Assembly (NCBI GenBank): GCA_016219545.1
Contig: JACRMH010000062.1
Span: 1 to 64,000 of the forward strand
Length of the DNA: 64,000 nucleotides
Direction: 5' to 3'
Origin: Chloroflexota bacterium
GTDB lineage: Bacteria; Chloroflexota; Anaerolineae; Anaerolineales; Villigracilaceae
The position numbers were made by a program, and so were the translations under genes. Of this stretch, positions 53,471 to 61,576 are shown piece by piece. How positions within the stretch are numbered: position 1 is the stretch's first letter; every line of letters begins with the position of its first letter. The notes beneath the pieces are model-generated. The model had not been told where the DNA came from and did not search any database. It was given only the letters and a program-made list of their open reading frames with translations.

Positions 53471-53476
53471 TATAAT
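53471..53476 (+). promoter_or_regulatory. -10 element 7 nt before the radical SAM start (leaderless-type)
   Basis: TATAAT (53471-53476), 7 nt, then ATG 53484. No Shine-Dalgarno sequence. The same arrangement as at 51425. Confidence 0.55.
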
Positions 53477-53483
53477 ACGCGCC

Positions 53484-55436
53484 ATGTTAACTTCGGAACA
53501 GATCGAAACCAAACTTGATCGCATTCTTTTAAAGGTTCAAAAGCCCGGTCGCTACGTTGGCGGCGAGCTCAATAGCACTGTCAAAGATTGGGACAACGTT
53601 GAAACTAAAGTTGCCTTCGTTTTTCCCGATATTTACGATATCGGCGTTTCCAATGTTGGGATTAAGATCCTCTACGATCAGGTCAACCAACGTGAGGATG
53701 CGCTGGCGGAACGCGCCTATGCCCCCTGGCTGGATATGGAAGCCCTCATGCGCGAACACGGGATTCCGCTTTATACGCTCGAATCAAAACGACCTCTGGC
53801 CTGCTTCGACATCATCGGCTTTACCCTCCCCTACGAGACTCTCTACACCAACACCCTCAACATTCTCGACCTCGCAGGCATTCCCCTGCGTTCAGCGGAC
53901 CGCGACGAGTCGCATCCCCTCATCATCGCGGGTGGACATTCCGCCACCAACCCTGAACCCATGCACGCCTTTATTGATGCATTTGTTATTGGCGAAGGTG
54001 AAGAAGTCATTCACGATATTGTCAACACAACGCAGAAATTCAAATCAGCTCCAAATTTCAAAAGGGAAGATTTACTGATTGCTTTGACACAAATCCCTGG
54101 CGTGTATGTTCCAAAATTTTACGATACAACATATCTCGAAGATGGAACTGTAGCACATACACAACCTATAATTCCAGAAGCGCCCAAAGTAGTGAACAAG
54201 CGCATCGTAGCCAAACTACTTCCGCCGCCAGTGAAATTCATCGTGCCGAACATTGAAGTTGTACATAACCGTGTCTCGGTGGAGATCATGCGGGGATGCA
54301 CTCGCGGGTGCAGATTCTGTCAGGCGGGTATGATCACCCGTCCCGTAAGAGAGAGAAGCGTCCAAGAGGTGGTGGATGCGGCTGATCAAGCGGTCCGCTC
54401 TACGGGGTTTGAAGAACTCGCATTAATGTCGCTTTCATCATCTGATTACACCCACATCAATGAACTTGTGGATGCGATCAGCAAACGCTTTGAAGGACGC
54501 AAACTGTCCATCAATTTGCCGTCACTGAGAATTGAATCTGTTTCAGTGGATTTGATGGACAAAATAAAACAGCGCAGTTCAGGCGGGTTCACGCTTGCGC
54601 CCGAGGCCGCCAGTGAACGGATGCGCCGCATCATCAACAAATTCATTCCTGATGAAGACATCATCAACACCACCCGCGATATCTACGCGCGCGGCTGGAC
54701 GACGGTCAAGCTATATTTCATGATCGGGCACCCCAGTGAAACGCTGGATGATGTGCAAGCCATTGTTGACTTGTGCAGGCGCGTCATTGATGAAGGGCGA
54801 AAGGTTGCCGGTTGGAGAATCAAATTACACGCTGGTGTCAGTACTTTTGTGCCAAAACCGCAAACTCCCTTTCAATGGGTGGCGTGCGATACAAGAGAAA
54901 ACATCCTTGAAAAACAAGCCATGCTAAAACGCCAACTCTTGAAGGATAAAAGCATAAAATTGAGTTGGACGAATCCCGAAGACTCTTTGCTGGAGGCTTG
55001 GCTCTCGCGTGGCGACCGCAGAATGTCCGAGGTCATTTATAGTGCGTGGAAGAATGGCGCAAAGTTCGACGCATGGGATGAAGGCAAAAAACACGAGGCC
55101 TGGCTGCCGGCTTTTGAAGAACATGGTCTCGACCCTGCTTTTTATACACACCGTCAACGCCGCACAGATGAAGTATTCCCGTGGGAACATATCACTGCTG
55201 CTGTCCGTAAAAGTTTTCTTTTTCAGGATTTCCGCCAGTCTCTCGAAGGTCAGATCCGCGTGGATTGCCGCTTGAATTGCTTCGCCTGCGGTATTTTGCC
55301 GACCTTTGCGAACTTGCGCCGTGAGAATCCCGGAGAAGGCTGGAAATGCCCGGATGTGAAAAGTCCAAGAACAGTTGATGGTGGGCAGTTGATAGTGAAT
55401 AGCAATCAGTTATCAGTTGTCGGTGGGGATGATTAA
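53484..55436 (+). CDS. B12-binding-type radical SAM protein (TIGR03960-like)
   Basis: 650 residues. An N-terminal domain (about 1-250) contains 'VAFVFPDIYDIGVSNVGIKI' and 'GGHSATNPEPM', matching the cobalamin-binding-like part of this family. The radical SAM core begins with the cluster motif CTRGCRFCQ (Cys272, Cys276, Cys279), followed by 'LSSSDYTHI' and 'APEAASERMRRIINK'. The C-terminal part carries further Cys (CRLNCFACGI). The partner gene (DUF2344) follows at 55961, as is usual; the pair's reaction is not established, though an RNA-modification role has been suggested by context. The last ~24 codons are made of a degenerate 7-nt repeat (55372-55427) and are probably an invasion of the 3' end. 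Confidence 0.88.
   Translation: MLTSEQIETKLDRILLKVQKPGRYVGGELNSTVKDWDNVETKVAFVFPDIYDIGVSNVGIKILYDQVNQREDALAERAYAPWLDMEALMREHGIPLYTLESKRPLACFDIIGFTLPYETLYTNTLNILDLAGIPLRSADRDESHPLIIAGGHSATNPEPMHAFIDAFVIGEGEEVIHDIVNTTQKFKSAPNFKREDLLIALTQIPGVYVPKFYDTTYLEDGTVAHTQPIIPEAPKVVNKRIVAKLLPPPVKFIVPNIEVVHNRVSVEIMRGCTRGCRFCQAGMITRPVRERSVQEVVDAADQAVRSTGFEELALMSLSSSDYTHINELVDAISKRFEGRKLSINLPSLRIESVSVDLMDKIKQRSSGGFTLAPEAASERMRRIINKFIPDEDIINTTRDIYARGWTTVKLYFMIGHPSETLDDVQAIVDLCRRVIDEGRKVAGWRIKLHAGVSTFVPKPQTPFQWVACDTRENILEKQAMLKRQLLKDKSIKLSWTNPEDSLLEAWLSRGDRRMSEVIYSAWKNGAKFDAWDEGKKHEAWLPAFEEHGLDPAFYTHRQRRTDEVFPWEHITAAVRKSFLFQDFRQSLEGQIRVDCRLNCFACGILPTFANLRRENPGEGWKCPDVKSPRTVDGGQLIVNSNQLSVVGGDD
55372..55427 (+). 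repeat. Degenerate heptanucleotide tandem repeat at the 3' end of the radical SAM gene
   Basis: Eight consecutive 7-nt units: cagttga, tggtggg, cagttga, tagtgaa, tagcaat, cagttat, cagttgt, cggtggg. Units cluster around CAGTTRW/TAGTGAA. The repeat is translated in frame into the peptide ending QLSVVGGDD. It resembles the short tandemly repeated heptamers known in cyanobacteria and also seen in Chloroflexota intergenic DNA. Confidence 0.75.
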
Positions 55437-55960
55437 TGGATAAGAATATCTTTATTCCACGTCTGCAACGCGAACGCGACAAGTTTGAACTCCTCCTGAA
55501 CCAGGTGGGTTTTACGCGCCAGATGACCATAAAGGGTGTATCCGCAAGTTTATCCATCAAAGATCTGTTGGCTGATATTCTCACCCGCGAAGAGTTCATT
55601 GCGGACCGCTTGAATGAGATCCTGCATGACGAGGCGTATTCGCCGTGCACATCTCATACTGCATTGGAAAAATTTCAAAAGGATTTCGGATATCCTGATT
55701 ACGAATCTCCTTTGTTGGAAAAAGAGAATCGGAATCATGTTGCGATCTACAAACATAAGAATATCGGGCTGGATGATATTGTCGAGAAGGAAATTGCGGC
55801 TTATGGGAATATTATTTCCTCCCTCGAAAGACTCACCCACGATCAATGCCTTGACCATGACCTTTTTCACCGGATTGCGGAACATACCTACAAACCGTAC
55901 CGCCGCATGAGCATGGAAATTAACCACTGGCTCAAATCCATTACAACGGAATCAAATTAA
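55436..55960 (+). CDS. DinB/ClbS-like four-helix protein of unknown function
   Basis: 174 residues, predicted all-helical. 'SIKDLLADILTREEFIADRLNEIL' near residues 40-63 recalls the ClbS/DfsB and DinB-like families, and 'RIAEHTYKPYRRMSMEINHWL' at the end fits the last helix with a His that could bind metal. DinB relatives act as metal-dependent thiol transferases or cyclopropane hydrolases; the function here is unknown. It sits between two genes that are normally adjacent, with a one-base overlap upstream (TAATG) and 0 nt downstream, so it is firmly in the transcript. Confidence 0.62.
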   Translation: MDKNIFIPRLQRERDKFELLLNQVGFTRQMTIKGVSASLSIKDLLADILTREEFIADRLNEILHDEAYSPCTSHTALEKFQKDFGYPDYESPLLEKENRNHVAIYKHKNIGLDDIVEKEIAAYGNIISSLERLTHDQCLDHDLFHRIAEHTYKPYRRMSMEINHWLKSITTESN

Positions 55961-56587
55961 ATGCGTGCACGTATCACGTTTACAAAGCAAGGCGCCTTGC
56001 GATATACCGGTCACCTTGACCTGCACCGTTTATGGGAACGCGCCATGCGCCGCGCAGATTTGCCTCTCAGCTATTCACAAGGGTTTCATCCCCAACCGAA
56101 GATCAGCCTTGCTGCCGCCCTGCCATTGGGATTTTCCTCTCTTGGCGAAGTGCTGGATGTCCGTTTTAATGAAGATCTTCCCACGCAAGAAATCGCAAAC
56201 CGATTAAAAGATAATCTTCCGAAGGACGTTCAGATCACTCAAGTTGAGATCATTGACGAACGCGCGCCTGCGTTGCAGACTCAAGTACTGTCAGCTGTGT
56301 ACGAAGTCAAATTGACAGAACCAGTTGAAGGGTCCGATCTGAAGCGTAAGGTTGAAGAGACTCTACAGTCTGCAACTCTTCCGCGTGAGCGTCGTGGAAA
56401 ATTTTATGACTTGCGTCCGCTGATCGAAGCCTTGAATATGGAAACAGATGCAAAAGGAAAACACGGATTGCAAATGATCCTCTCTGCACGCGAAGGTGCC
56501 ACCGGCCGCCCTGAAGAAGTGTTGACCGTGCTTGGCATCGAGCCTGAATACACCCGCGTGGAAAGAACGAAATTGATCTTTCAGTAA
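55961..56587 (+). CDS. Radical SAM-associated protein, DUF2344 (TIGR03936-like)
   Basis: 208 residues, the usual length for the stand-alone partner of TIGR03960 proteins. The N-terminal signature 'ARITFTKQGALRYTGHLDLHR' and 'ADLPLSYSQGFHPQPKISLA' are characteristic. It resembles the TruB-like/ferredoxin fold domain fused to the radical SAM protein in other genomes. The ATG directly follows the stop of the DinB-like gene. Role unknown; by context it assists the radical SAM enzyme at 53484. Confidence 0.87.
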   Translation: MRARITFTKQGALRYTGHLDLHRLWERAMRRADLPLSYSQGFHPQPKISLAAALPLGFSSLGEVLDVRFNEDLPTQEIANRLKDNLPKDVQITQVEIIDERAPALQTQVLSAVYEVKLTEPVEGSDLKRKVEETLQSATLPRERRGKFYDLRPLIEALNMETDAKGKHGLQMILSAREGATGRPEEVLTVLGIEPEYTRVERTKLIFQ

Positions 56588-56591
56588 ATTT

Positions 56592-56640
56592 TATGGCATG
56601 TCATTGCGAGGGCATTAGCCTAACGCAAATCCAATTTATG
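56592..56640 (+). repeat. Fragment of a dispersed palindromic-type repeat
   Basis: The stretch 'GTCATTGCGAGGGCATTAGC' and its following bases resemble the common intergenic 'TCATTGCGAGGAGCGAAGCGACGAAGCAA' repeat found in many bacterial genomes. Only one arm is present. Identified by memory of the motif, so low confidence. Confidence 0.35.
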
Positions 56641-56653
56641 AGGAGATAATAAA

Positions 56654-57622
56654 ATGGCGCTGATCGTATCCCTGTTCTTTGGTTTTGTTCCGATGTTCTT
56701 CTTTGCAGCATTCGTTTATTGGCTGGACCGCTACGAGAAAGAACCCATCATCCTGTTGGGCGCAACCTTCTTTTGGGGCGTGGTGATCGCGGCAGGCGGG
56801 GCGTTCATCATCAACACCGTATTCGGCATTGGCATCTATATGTTCACAGGCTCGGAAGGCGCAGCAGAGATGGGCACAACATCTGTCGTCGCACCCATTG
56901 TGGAGGAGTTCCTAAAAGGGTTCGCCGTACTGATCGTGTTTTTCCTGTTTCGCAAAGAATTCGATTCTGTCCTGGATGGAATTATTTATGCGGCTATCGC
57001 GGCGCTGGGATTTGCCGCCACTGAAAACACGCTTTACATTTACCGCAACGGTTACCTCGACGGCGGCTGGCAAGGCCTATTCCTGCTGACTTTCATCCGT
57101 GTGGTCGTTGTCGGTTGGCAGCATCCATTCTATACCGCCTTCACCGGTATCGGACTGGCGGTTTCACGCACGAACAAAAACGCTCTCGTCAAATTTGTCG
57201 CGCCTTTCATCGGCTATGGCGTCGCAGTGGCAACACACGCCTTCCACAACACCTTTGGCGGACTCATCGGCGGGTTGGCCGGGTTAGCCGCAGGTACATT
57301 TGTGGATTGGATCGGTTGGTCGTTCATGATCGGCTTCATTGTTTGGATGATCGTCAATGAGCGCAATATCGTAAAACAAAATCTATATTCTGAAATGACC
57401 TCGGGATTGATCTCACAAACTCAATATCAAAAAGCCCTTTCCCCCTGGACAATGAGCACGGTCATTTTTAGCGGCAAGTCCTCCGCACGCTTCTATCAGG
57501 TCTGCGGCGAGCTATCGCATAAAAAGGAGCAGATGAGGAAACTCGGCAACGAGAGCGGCAACACTGCGATCATCGAATCTCTTCGAGCAGAAATGACGAC
57601 ACTCTCGCCGCAGGTAAGGTGA
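56654..57622 (+). CDS. PrsW-family intramembrane metalloprotease
   Basis: 322 residues, about eight TM helices in the first 240, then a cytosolic helical tail. The family's catalytic motifs are visible: Glu-Glu in PIVEEFLKG (about 84-85), 'GFAATENTLY' (about 121) and a distal His in HAFHNTFGG (about 196). These correspond to the EExxK, FxxxE and H motifs of PrsW, the site-1 protease that cleaves anti-sigma factor RsiW in Bacillus. Substrate here is unknown; no anti-sigma gene is adjacent. GAGGAG lies 8 nt before the ATG. A hairpin terminator follows the gene. Confidence 0.88.
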   Translation: MALIVSLFFGFVPMFFFAAFVYWLDRYEKEPIILLGATFFWGVVIAAGGAFIINTVFGIGIYMFTGSEGAAEMGTTSVVAPIVEEFLKGFAVLIVFFLFRKEFDSVLDGIIYAAIAALGFAATENTLYIYRNGYLDGGWQGLFLLTFIRVVVVGWQHPFYTAFTGIGLAVSRTNKNALVKFVAPFIGYGVAVATHAFHNTFGGLIGGLAGLAAGTFVDWIGWSFMIGFIVWMIVNERNIVKQNLYSEMTSGLISQTQYQKALSPWTMSTVIFSGKSSARFYQVCGELSHKKEQMRKLGNESGNTAIIESLRAEMTTLSPQVR

Positions 57623-57643
57623 CCCGCGCTTCATTCCACGCCC

Positions 57644-57674
57644 AAGGCTGGTGACTCTTTCATCAGCCTTTTTT
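57644..57674 (+). terminator. Rho-independent terminator after the PrsW gene
   Basis: AAGGCTGGTGA (57644-57654) pairs with TCATCAGCCTT (57660-57670; one G-T pair) around CTCTT, followed by T residues to 57674. Confidence 0.85.
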
Positions 57675-57721
57675 CATCTTTGAGAAGATGGCGTAATCCT
57701 TATGGTAAAATTTCCTCCGTC

Positions 57722-57793
57722 GCCCCCGTAGCTCAGTGGATAGAGTATTGGCCTCCGAAGCCGAGGACCGCAGTTCGAGCCTGCGCGGGGGCA
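57722..57793 (+). tRNA. tRNA-Arg(CCG)
   Basis: Acceptor GCCCCCG/CGGGGGC (57722-57728 with 57786-57792), discriminator A, D-arm GCTCAGTGGATAGAG, anticodon stem TTGGC/GCCGA around CTCCGAA giving anticodon CCG (reads CGG), T-arm with GTTCGAGC. CCA not encoded. Confidence 0.94.
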
Positions 57794-57837
57794 CTTTTCT
57801 ATCGTAATAAACCCAAAAAATCAAAAGGCAGAATAAT

Positions 57838-58362
57838 TTGAGAATACGCATTGTATTATTATCCCTAGTTTTATCAATGTTGTATTCGTGCGCCTCCCTA
57901 CCCTCGGTGGTAAATACAGCAATTCCCGAAACACAGACTGCCATCCCAATAAATACACCCTCCTTTACACCTGAAAATATGGCTTATATTGCAGAGATGG
58001 AAATTAAAATTCCAGCCTGGCTTAGTGCATATACACAATTCAACAGCTTTCATCAAAAAGCAATTGATAAGAAAAAGACCTTTTTGAACGCCAACTGGAA
58101 AACACTAATGTCTGAAGCATTGGATGATCTATCCACGGCTTCGGATGACCTTATCAGCGTACAGCCTGTCCCTCCTGACATGAAAAATATCAACGATAAT
58201 TTGATCAAAGCAGTTAACGAAACAAAATTGATGATAGATGCTTATAGAGTATTAATTAAAAATAACGACAGGACCCAGCTTGACCAAATATATGCTCATT
58301 CTGAAAGCGCTCTTATATTTATGAAATCGGCAACTGACGAAATACAACCTTACTTGAAATGA
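57838..58362 (+). CDS. Small lipoprotein of unknown function
   Basis: 174 residues from TTG 57838, with an AGG 12 nt upstream; the TTG is chosen because it gives a proper basic N-region (RIRI) before the hydrophobic core. Lipobox MLYSC (Cys at about 18). A Thr/Pro-rich linker (about 22-45) precedes a helical domain (50-174) with 'FHQKAIDKKKTFLNANW' and 'MKSATDEIQPYL'. I recognise no family. It lies alone between a tRNA and a terminator. Confidence 0.6.
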   Translation: MRIRIVLLSLVLSMLYSCASLPSVVNTAIPETQTAIPINTPSFTPENMAYIAEMEIKIPAWLSAYTQFNSFHQKAIDKKKTFLNANWKTLMSEALDDLSTASDDLISVQPVPPDMKNINDNLIKAVNETKLMIDAYRVLIKNNDRTQLDQIYAHSESALIFMKSATDEIQPYLK

Positions 58363-58421
58363 TTTTTACGTATCCAAAAAGCATCTAGTGAAAATTGCGT
58401 CTGTGTGTAACACAAAATCAG

Positions 58422-58441
58422 CCGTCTTCTGACGGTTTTTT
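58422..58441 (+). terminator. Short hairpin terminator after the small lipoprotein gene
   Basis: CCGTC/GACGG around TTCT, followed by six T. It lies 60 nt after the stop codon. Confidence 0.75.
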
Positions 58442-58467
58442 ATTAAAATGCAAATCCATTTATTAGT

Positions 58468-58473
58468 TACAAT
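58468..58473 (+). promoter_or_regulatory. -10 element 6 nt before the SH3 lipoprotein start (leaderless-type)
   Basis: TACAAT (58468-58473), AGACTT, then GTG 58480. No Shine-Dalgarno sequence. Same spacing class as at 51425 and 53471. Confidence 0.5.
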
Positions 58474-58479
58474 AGACTT

Positions 58480-59595
58480 GTGATCCATAAATATATTTCC
58501 CTCTTCCTGGCAATCCTGATCTTTTGTTCAAGTTGCGGCCTTAATATCAGCAATGAAAGCGCATTCACGGCAACGCCGGGATTCGTCACTGCGACTTTGC
58601 AGCCTACACGAATCTCTGCGCCAACGAACACTCCCTTTCCAGTCACTCCCGCTCCCGTCACATCTGCCACGGTCATAGCCGAAGGAACGACTCCCCCATC
58701 CGTTGAAGGGACAACCACCACGCAGTTAAATGTCCGTGCAGAACCTTCCACTGCCAGTGAATCCCTTGGGATCATTAACCAATTTTCTCCCGTACAGGTC
58801 ATTGGCAAAGACGCAAGCGGAAGCTGGTATCAGGTCATTTACGCCGGTTCAGCCACGGGAAGAGGCTGGGTACGCGCGGAGTATGTGCAAGTCAATGCTA
58901 CAGCGGAGATAGCTGTCATCGGCGGTGTGGCAGGCTCAGGGTCAGGTGTGAGCGGGATCGTCATCCAGAAAATAAATGTGCGTAGTGGACCCGGCACAAC
59001 CTACGAATCGCTCGGCGTTCTAAACCCAAAGGATGTGGTCTTCATCACCGGCAAGGACTCGAGCGGTGCCTGGATGCAAATCGAATTTATGAGCGCCGCC
59101 GATGGAAAGGGCTGGGTAACTGAAAAATATTTGCAGATTGAAAATTTGGATTCGATACCGGTCATTGGCGCTGTAAAGCAAACAATTGGAACGCCAGATA
59201 GCATTGCATCAACGCCTACCATCGCTGTATTTTCAGCAATACAGGATGGAGACTCGATGCAGGCTCCATTAGCGTCGGTAATTTTTTCAGCGACAGGCAC
59301 GCATGATTTGCAGGTAAACAGTGATATCTCCACCCCAAATGGAGACGCCGAAGACTGGGTCCAATTCACGCCTTTCAGTAAAAGCGTACTCATCGAGGCA
59401 AAGTGTTCGAACAGTTCTTTTCATGTGGAATTGTGGAGTAATGGACAATTCTCAAATGAGATCATGCTTGCATGCGGGGGCAAGTTAACAATGCCAACCG
59501 TGCCGTATCAATCTTATTATTTCCGCATTAAGGCAATTAATAGCAACGATCCGCAATATATTCAATACACTTTTAAAATTTCAAGTATTGAGTAG
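58480..59595 (+). CDS. Lipoprotein with two bacterial SH3 domains
   Basis: 371 residues from GTG 58480. Lipobox LIFCSSC (Cys at about 19), then a Thr/Pro/Ala-rich linker (about 30-75). Two SH3b domains follow (about 80-140, LNVRAEPSTASESLGII; and about 160-225, INVRSGPGTTYESLGVL), the type that usually binds peptidoglycan peptides or the cell wall. A C-terminal beta domain (about 245-371) resembles the PPC/CUB-like modules of secreted proteins ('EDWVQFTPF', 'IEAKCSNSSFHVELW'). Function is probably envelope attachment; no enzyme is apparent. Confidence 0.82.
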   Translation: MIHKYISLFLAILIFCSSCGLNISNESAFTATPGFVTATLQPTRISAPTNTPFPVTPAPVTSATVIAEGTTPPSVEGTTTTQLNVRAEPSTASESLGIINQFSPVQVIGKDASGSWYQVIYAGSATGRGWVRAEYVQVNATAEIAVIGGVAGSGSGVSGIVIQKINVRSGPGTTYESLGVLNPKDVVFITGKDSSGAWMQIEFMSAADGKGWVTEKYLQIENLDSIPVIGAVKQTIGTPDSIASTPTIAVFSAIQDGDSMQAPLASVIFSATGTHDLQVNSDISTPNGDAEDWVQFTPFSKSVLIEAKCSNSSFHVELWSNGQFSNEIMLACGGKLTMPTVPYQSYYFRIKAINSNDPQYIQYTFKISSIE

Positions 59596-59697
59596 AAATT
59601 TGTCTAAGCAAAAATCAAACTTCAAAAATTGAGCTGCTTACGGGGAGATATCCTCGGGAAAATAGCCTGAGCAGTGATGCCTTTGTTTGTGAAGTAC

Positions 59698-59715
59698 TTG
59701 TGTCTAATTGCACAA
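59698..59715 (+). promoter_or_regulatory. Probable Rex operator (autoregulation)
   Basis: TTGTGTCTAATTGCACAA is an 18-bp element of the form TTGTG-N8-CACAA, the arms and spacing of the known Rex box. It lies 52 nt before the rex ATG and next to a likely -10 TATGAT (59726-59731), where bound Rex would block transcription. Confidence 0.78.
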
Positions 59716-59767
59716 AATCTTTTTTTATGATAGAGTTACGCAAATTCCTAATAAAGGCGAGGCATAG

Positions 59768-60385
59768 ATGAACGCTGAGAAAATTCCCGATATTATTATT
59801 GGACGTCTGCCTGTGTATCTGCGGGCACTACAACGCATGGCAGATAATGGGCTCAAGACCACCTCTTCACAGGAGCTGGGCGAACACGTTGGCATTTCGG
59901 CCGCTCAGATCCGCAAGGATATTTCCCAGTTTGGTGAATTTGGAAAGCAAGGCACTGGCTACTCAATTGCCTACCTGCTTGATAAACTAAAAGAGATACT
60001 CAAGGTCAACCATATTTGGGATGTAGCTCTCATTGGCGCCGGGGATATGGGGCACGCTCTTGTACGCTATCAGGGATTTACGAATCGCGGTTTCAAGATC
60101 GTAATGGTTTTTGACAATAACAAGGAAAAGGTCGGTCAAAAAATTGACGGCTTTAGCATCGAAGACGCCGACAAATTGGCAGAACGAATAAAATCCTCCG
60201 GCATCAAGATCGCCATGCTCACGGTCCCTGCGCCTGCCGCTCAAAGCGTTGCAGATAAACTCGTTCAGGCGGGAGTGAAAGCCATCCTTAATTATGCTCC
60301 CATCAGCTTGAATGTACCAAAGAGCGTCAAAGTTCAATACATTGACCCTTCCATTCATCTGCAAAGAATGACCTATTATTTATAA
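59768..60385 (+). CDS. rex: Redox-sensing transcriptional repressor Rex
   Basis: 205 residues, full length. An N-terminal winged helix (1-80) with 'SQELGEHVGISAAQIRKDIS', the Rossmann domain with Gly90-x-Gly92-x-x-Gly95, and a C-terminal swapped helix. Rex binds NAD(H); NADH lowers DNA binding, so genes for fermentation and anaerobic respiration are released when the NADH/NAD+ ratio rises. The start has AAGGCGAGG 8 nt upstream. A Rex box precedes the gene, so it probably regulates itself. It is monocistronic, ending in a strong terminator. Confidence 0.95.
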   Translation: MNAEKIPDIIIGRLPVYLRALQRMADNGLKTTSSQELGEHVGISAAQIRKDISQFGEFGKQGTGYSIAYLLDKLKEILKVNHIWDVALIGAGDMGHALVRYQGFTNRGFKIVMVFDNNKEKVGQKIDGFSIEDADKLAERIKSSGIKIAMLTVPAPAAQSVADKLVQAGVKAILNYAPISLNVPKSVKVQYIDPSIHLQRMTYYL

Positions 60386-60392
60386 AAAGAAG

Positions 60393-60444
60393 AATCCAAA
60401 CAAAAATGACTCGCCTGAATTGACGAGTCGTTTTTGTTTGGATT
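60393..60444 (+). terminator. Long-stem terminator after rex
   Basis: A 21-nt inverted repeat (60393-60413 with 60424-60444; one G-T-type mismatch) around a 10-nt loop; the right arm contains TTTTTGTTT. Confidence 0.85.
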
Positions 60445-60522
60445 AAGAAAGCGCTTCACGCTACACTGGCGCCTGATTCTGTTCAAGAGACGGGATCGGC
60501 GTCCAAAGTTGTATCCAACAAA

Positions 60523-60553
60523 AAACGAGCGTCTCTTTGCGAGACGCTCGTTT
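60523..60553 (-). terminator. Terminator of the atp-mreB operon
   Basis: AAACGAGCGTCTC (60523-60535) and GAGACGCTCGTTT (60541-60553) form a perfect 13-bp stem around TTTGC; on the minus strand it is followed by TTTTTGTTGG. It lies 10 nt after the mreB-like stop. Confidence 0.88.
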
Positions 60554-60562
60554 ATCCTTTCT

Positions 60563-61564
60563 CTAAACTTTCGGTAAATTCCTGCGGATCACATTCAACA
60601 TAGTGAACCCCTTAGCAGTCCCTTGCACTACGCATGTCAACGGATTATCCACAAGATAGGCGGGGATGCCCAAAGATTTCGTCAGTAGTTTATCAACACC
60701 GCGCAATAGTGCACCGCCTCCACACAAAGCCACGCCACGGTCAATAATATCGGACACCAGTTCAGGCGGAGTCTTTTCCAACACCTTGCGTCCAGTTTCA
60801 ATGATCTGCTTCAAAGATTCCTGCAAGGCTTCGACAATCTCGCCAGTCGTCAGCGTGACCGGGCGCGGCAAACCAGTGACCTGATCCTGTCCCTGCACTT
60901 CCATGCTGTTTTCTGTGTCCTGCGGAACCGCTGCGCCAATACGTATCTTTAACTGCTCGGCAGTTACCTGCCCAATGATGACGCCATATTTGCGGCGCAC
61001 ATAAGTGACGATGGCTTCATCGAGATCCATGCCGCCAGAACGCAAGGTATCCGCCACAACAATGCCGTACATGGCTATCACAGCCGCTTCGGTGCATCCG
61101 CCACCGAGACTGATGATCATGTTGCCCGAAGGTGAATTGATCGGCAGGTCAATGCCAATCGCGGCAGCTAATGGCTGCTGGATCAAGATCGCTTCGCTGC
61201 TCCCCGCTTCCATCACAGCTTCATAAACTGCACGGCGCTCCACGCTGGTGACTCCGTACGGGACAGAGATCATCACACGCGGACGGAAGATGCGCATCGG
61301 ACCGCTTGCCCGCTGTAACAAGTATTGGAGCAAGGTTTCGGTAATTTCATAATCGGCAATTACGCCATTGCGGAGCGGACGCGCAACTTCAATACTGTCA
61401 GGGACTTTCCCGAACATATCACGCGCTTCGATGCCGGCCGCCACCATCTTCTGATTATCCACATCAATAGCGACAATGGTCGGCTCTTCCAACAGCACCT
61501 GCGTGCCATCAGCGAGACGCGTGAACATTGTCCCTAAATCAATCCCCAAGTCTTTTGAAAACAT
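60563..61564 (-). CDS. mreB: Rod-shape-determining MreB/Mbl-like actin homologue
   Basis: 333 residues from ATG 61564 (GTG 61570 is an alternative adding two residues; neither has a strong Shine-Dalgarno). The actin-fold motifs are present: phosphate 1 'DLGIDLGTMFTRL', phosphate 2 'IISLGGGCTEAAVI', and the adenosine region 'VALCGGGALLRGVDKLL'. MreB polymerises under the membrane and guides side-wall synthesis. The phosphate-1 loop has Met-Phe where MreB usually has Ala-Asn, so it may be a divergent paralogue (Mbl/MreBH-like). It is the last gene of the atp cluster, only 12 nt after atpC, an uncommon placement; mreC/D are not adjacent. Confidence 0.88.
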   Translation of the reverse strand: MFSKDLGIDLGTMFTRLADGTQVLLEEPTIVAIDVDNQKMVAAGIEARDMFGKVPDSIEVARPLRNGVIADYEITETLLQYLLQRASGPMRIFRPRVMISVPYGVTSVERRAVYEAVMEAGSSEAILIQQPLAAAIGIDLPINSPSGNMIISLGGGCTEAAVIAMYGIVVADTLRSGGMDLDEAIVTYVRRKYGVIIGQVTAEQLKIRIGAAVPQDTENSMEVQGQDQVTGLPRPVTLTTGEIVEALQESLKQIIETGRKVLEKTPPELVSDIIDRGVALCGGGALLRGVDKLLTKSLGIPAYLVDNPLTCVVQGTAKGFTMLNVIRRNLPKV

Positions 61565-61576
61565 TGCCACGAGGGT

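Noticed and set aside
57683..57711. A promoter before tRNA-Arg using TAAAAT at 57706-57711
   Set aside because: No -35-like hexamer at 16-19 nt; the only TTGAGA is 20 nt upstream. Too weak to list as a feature.
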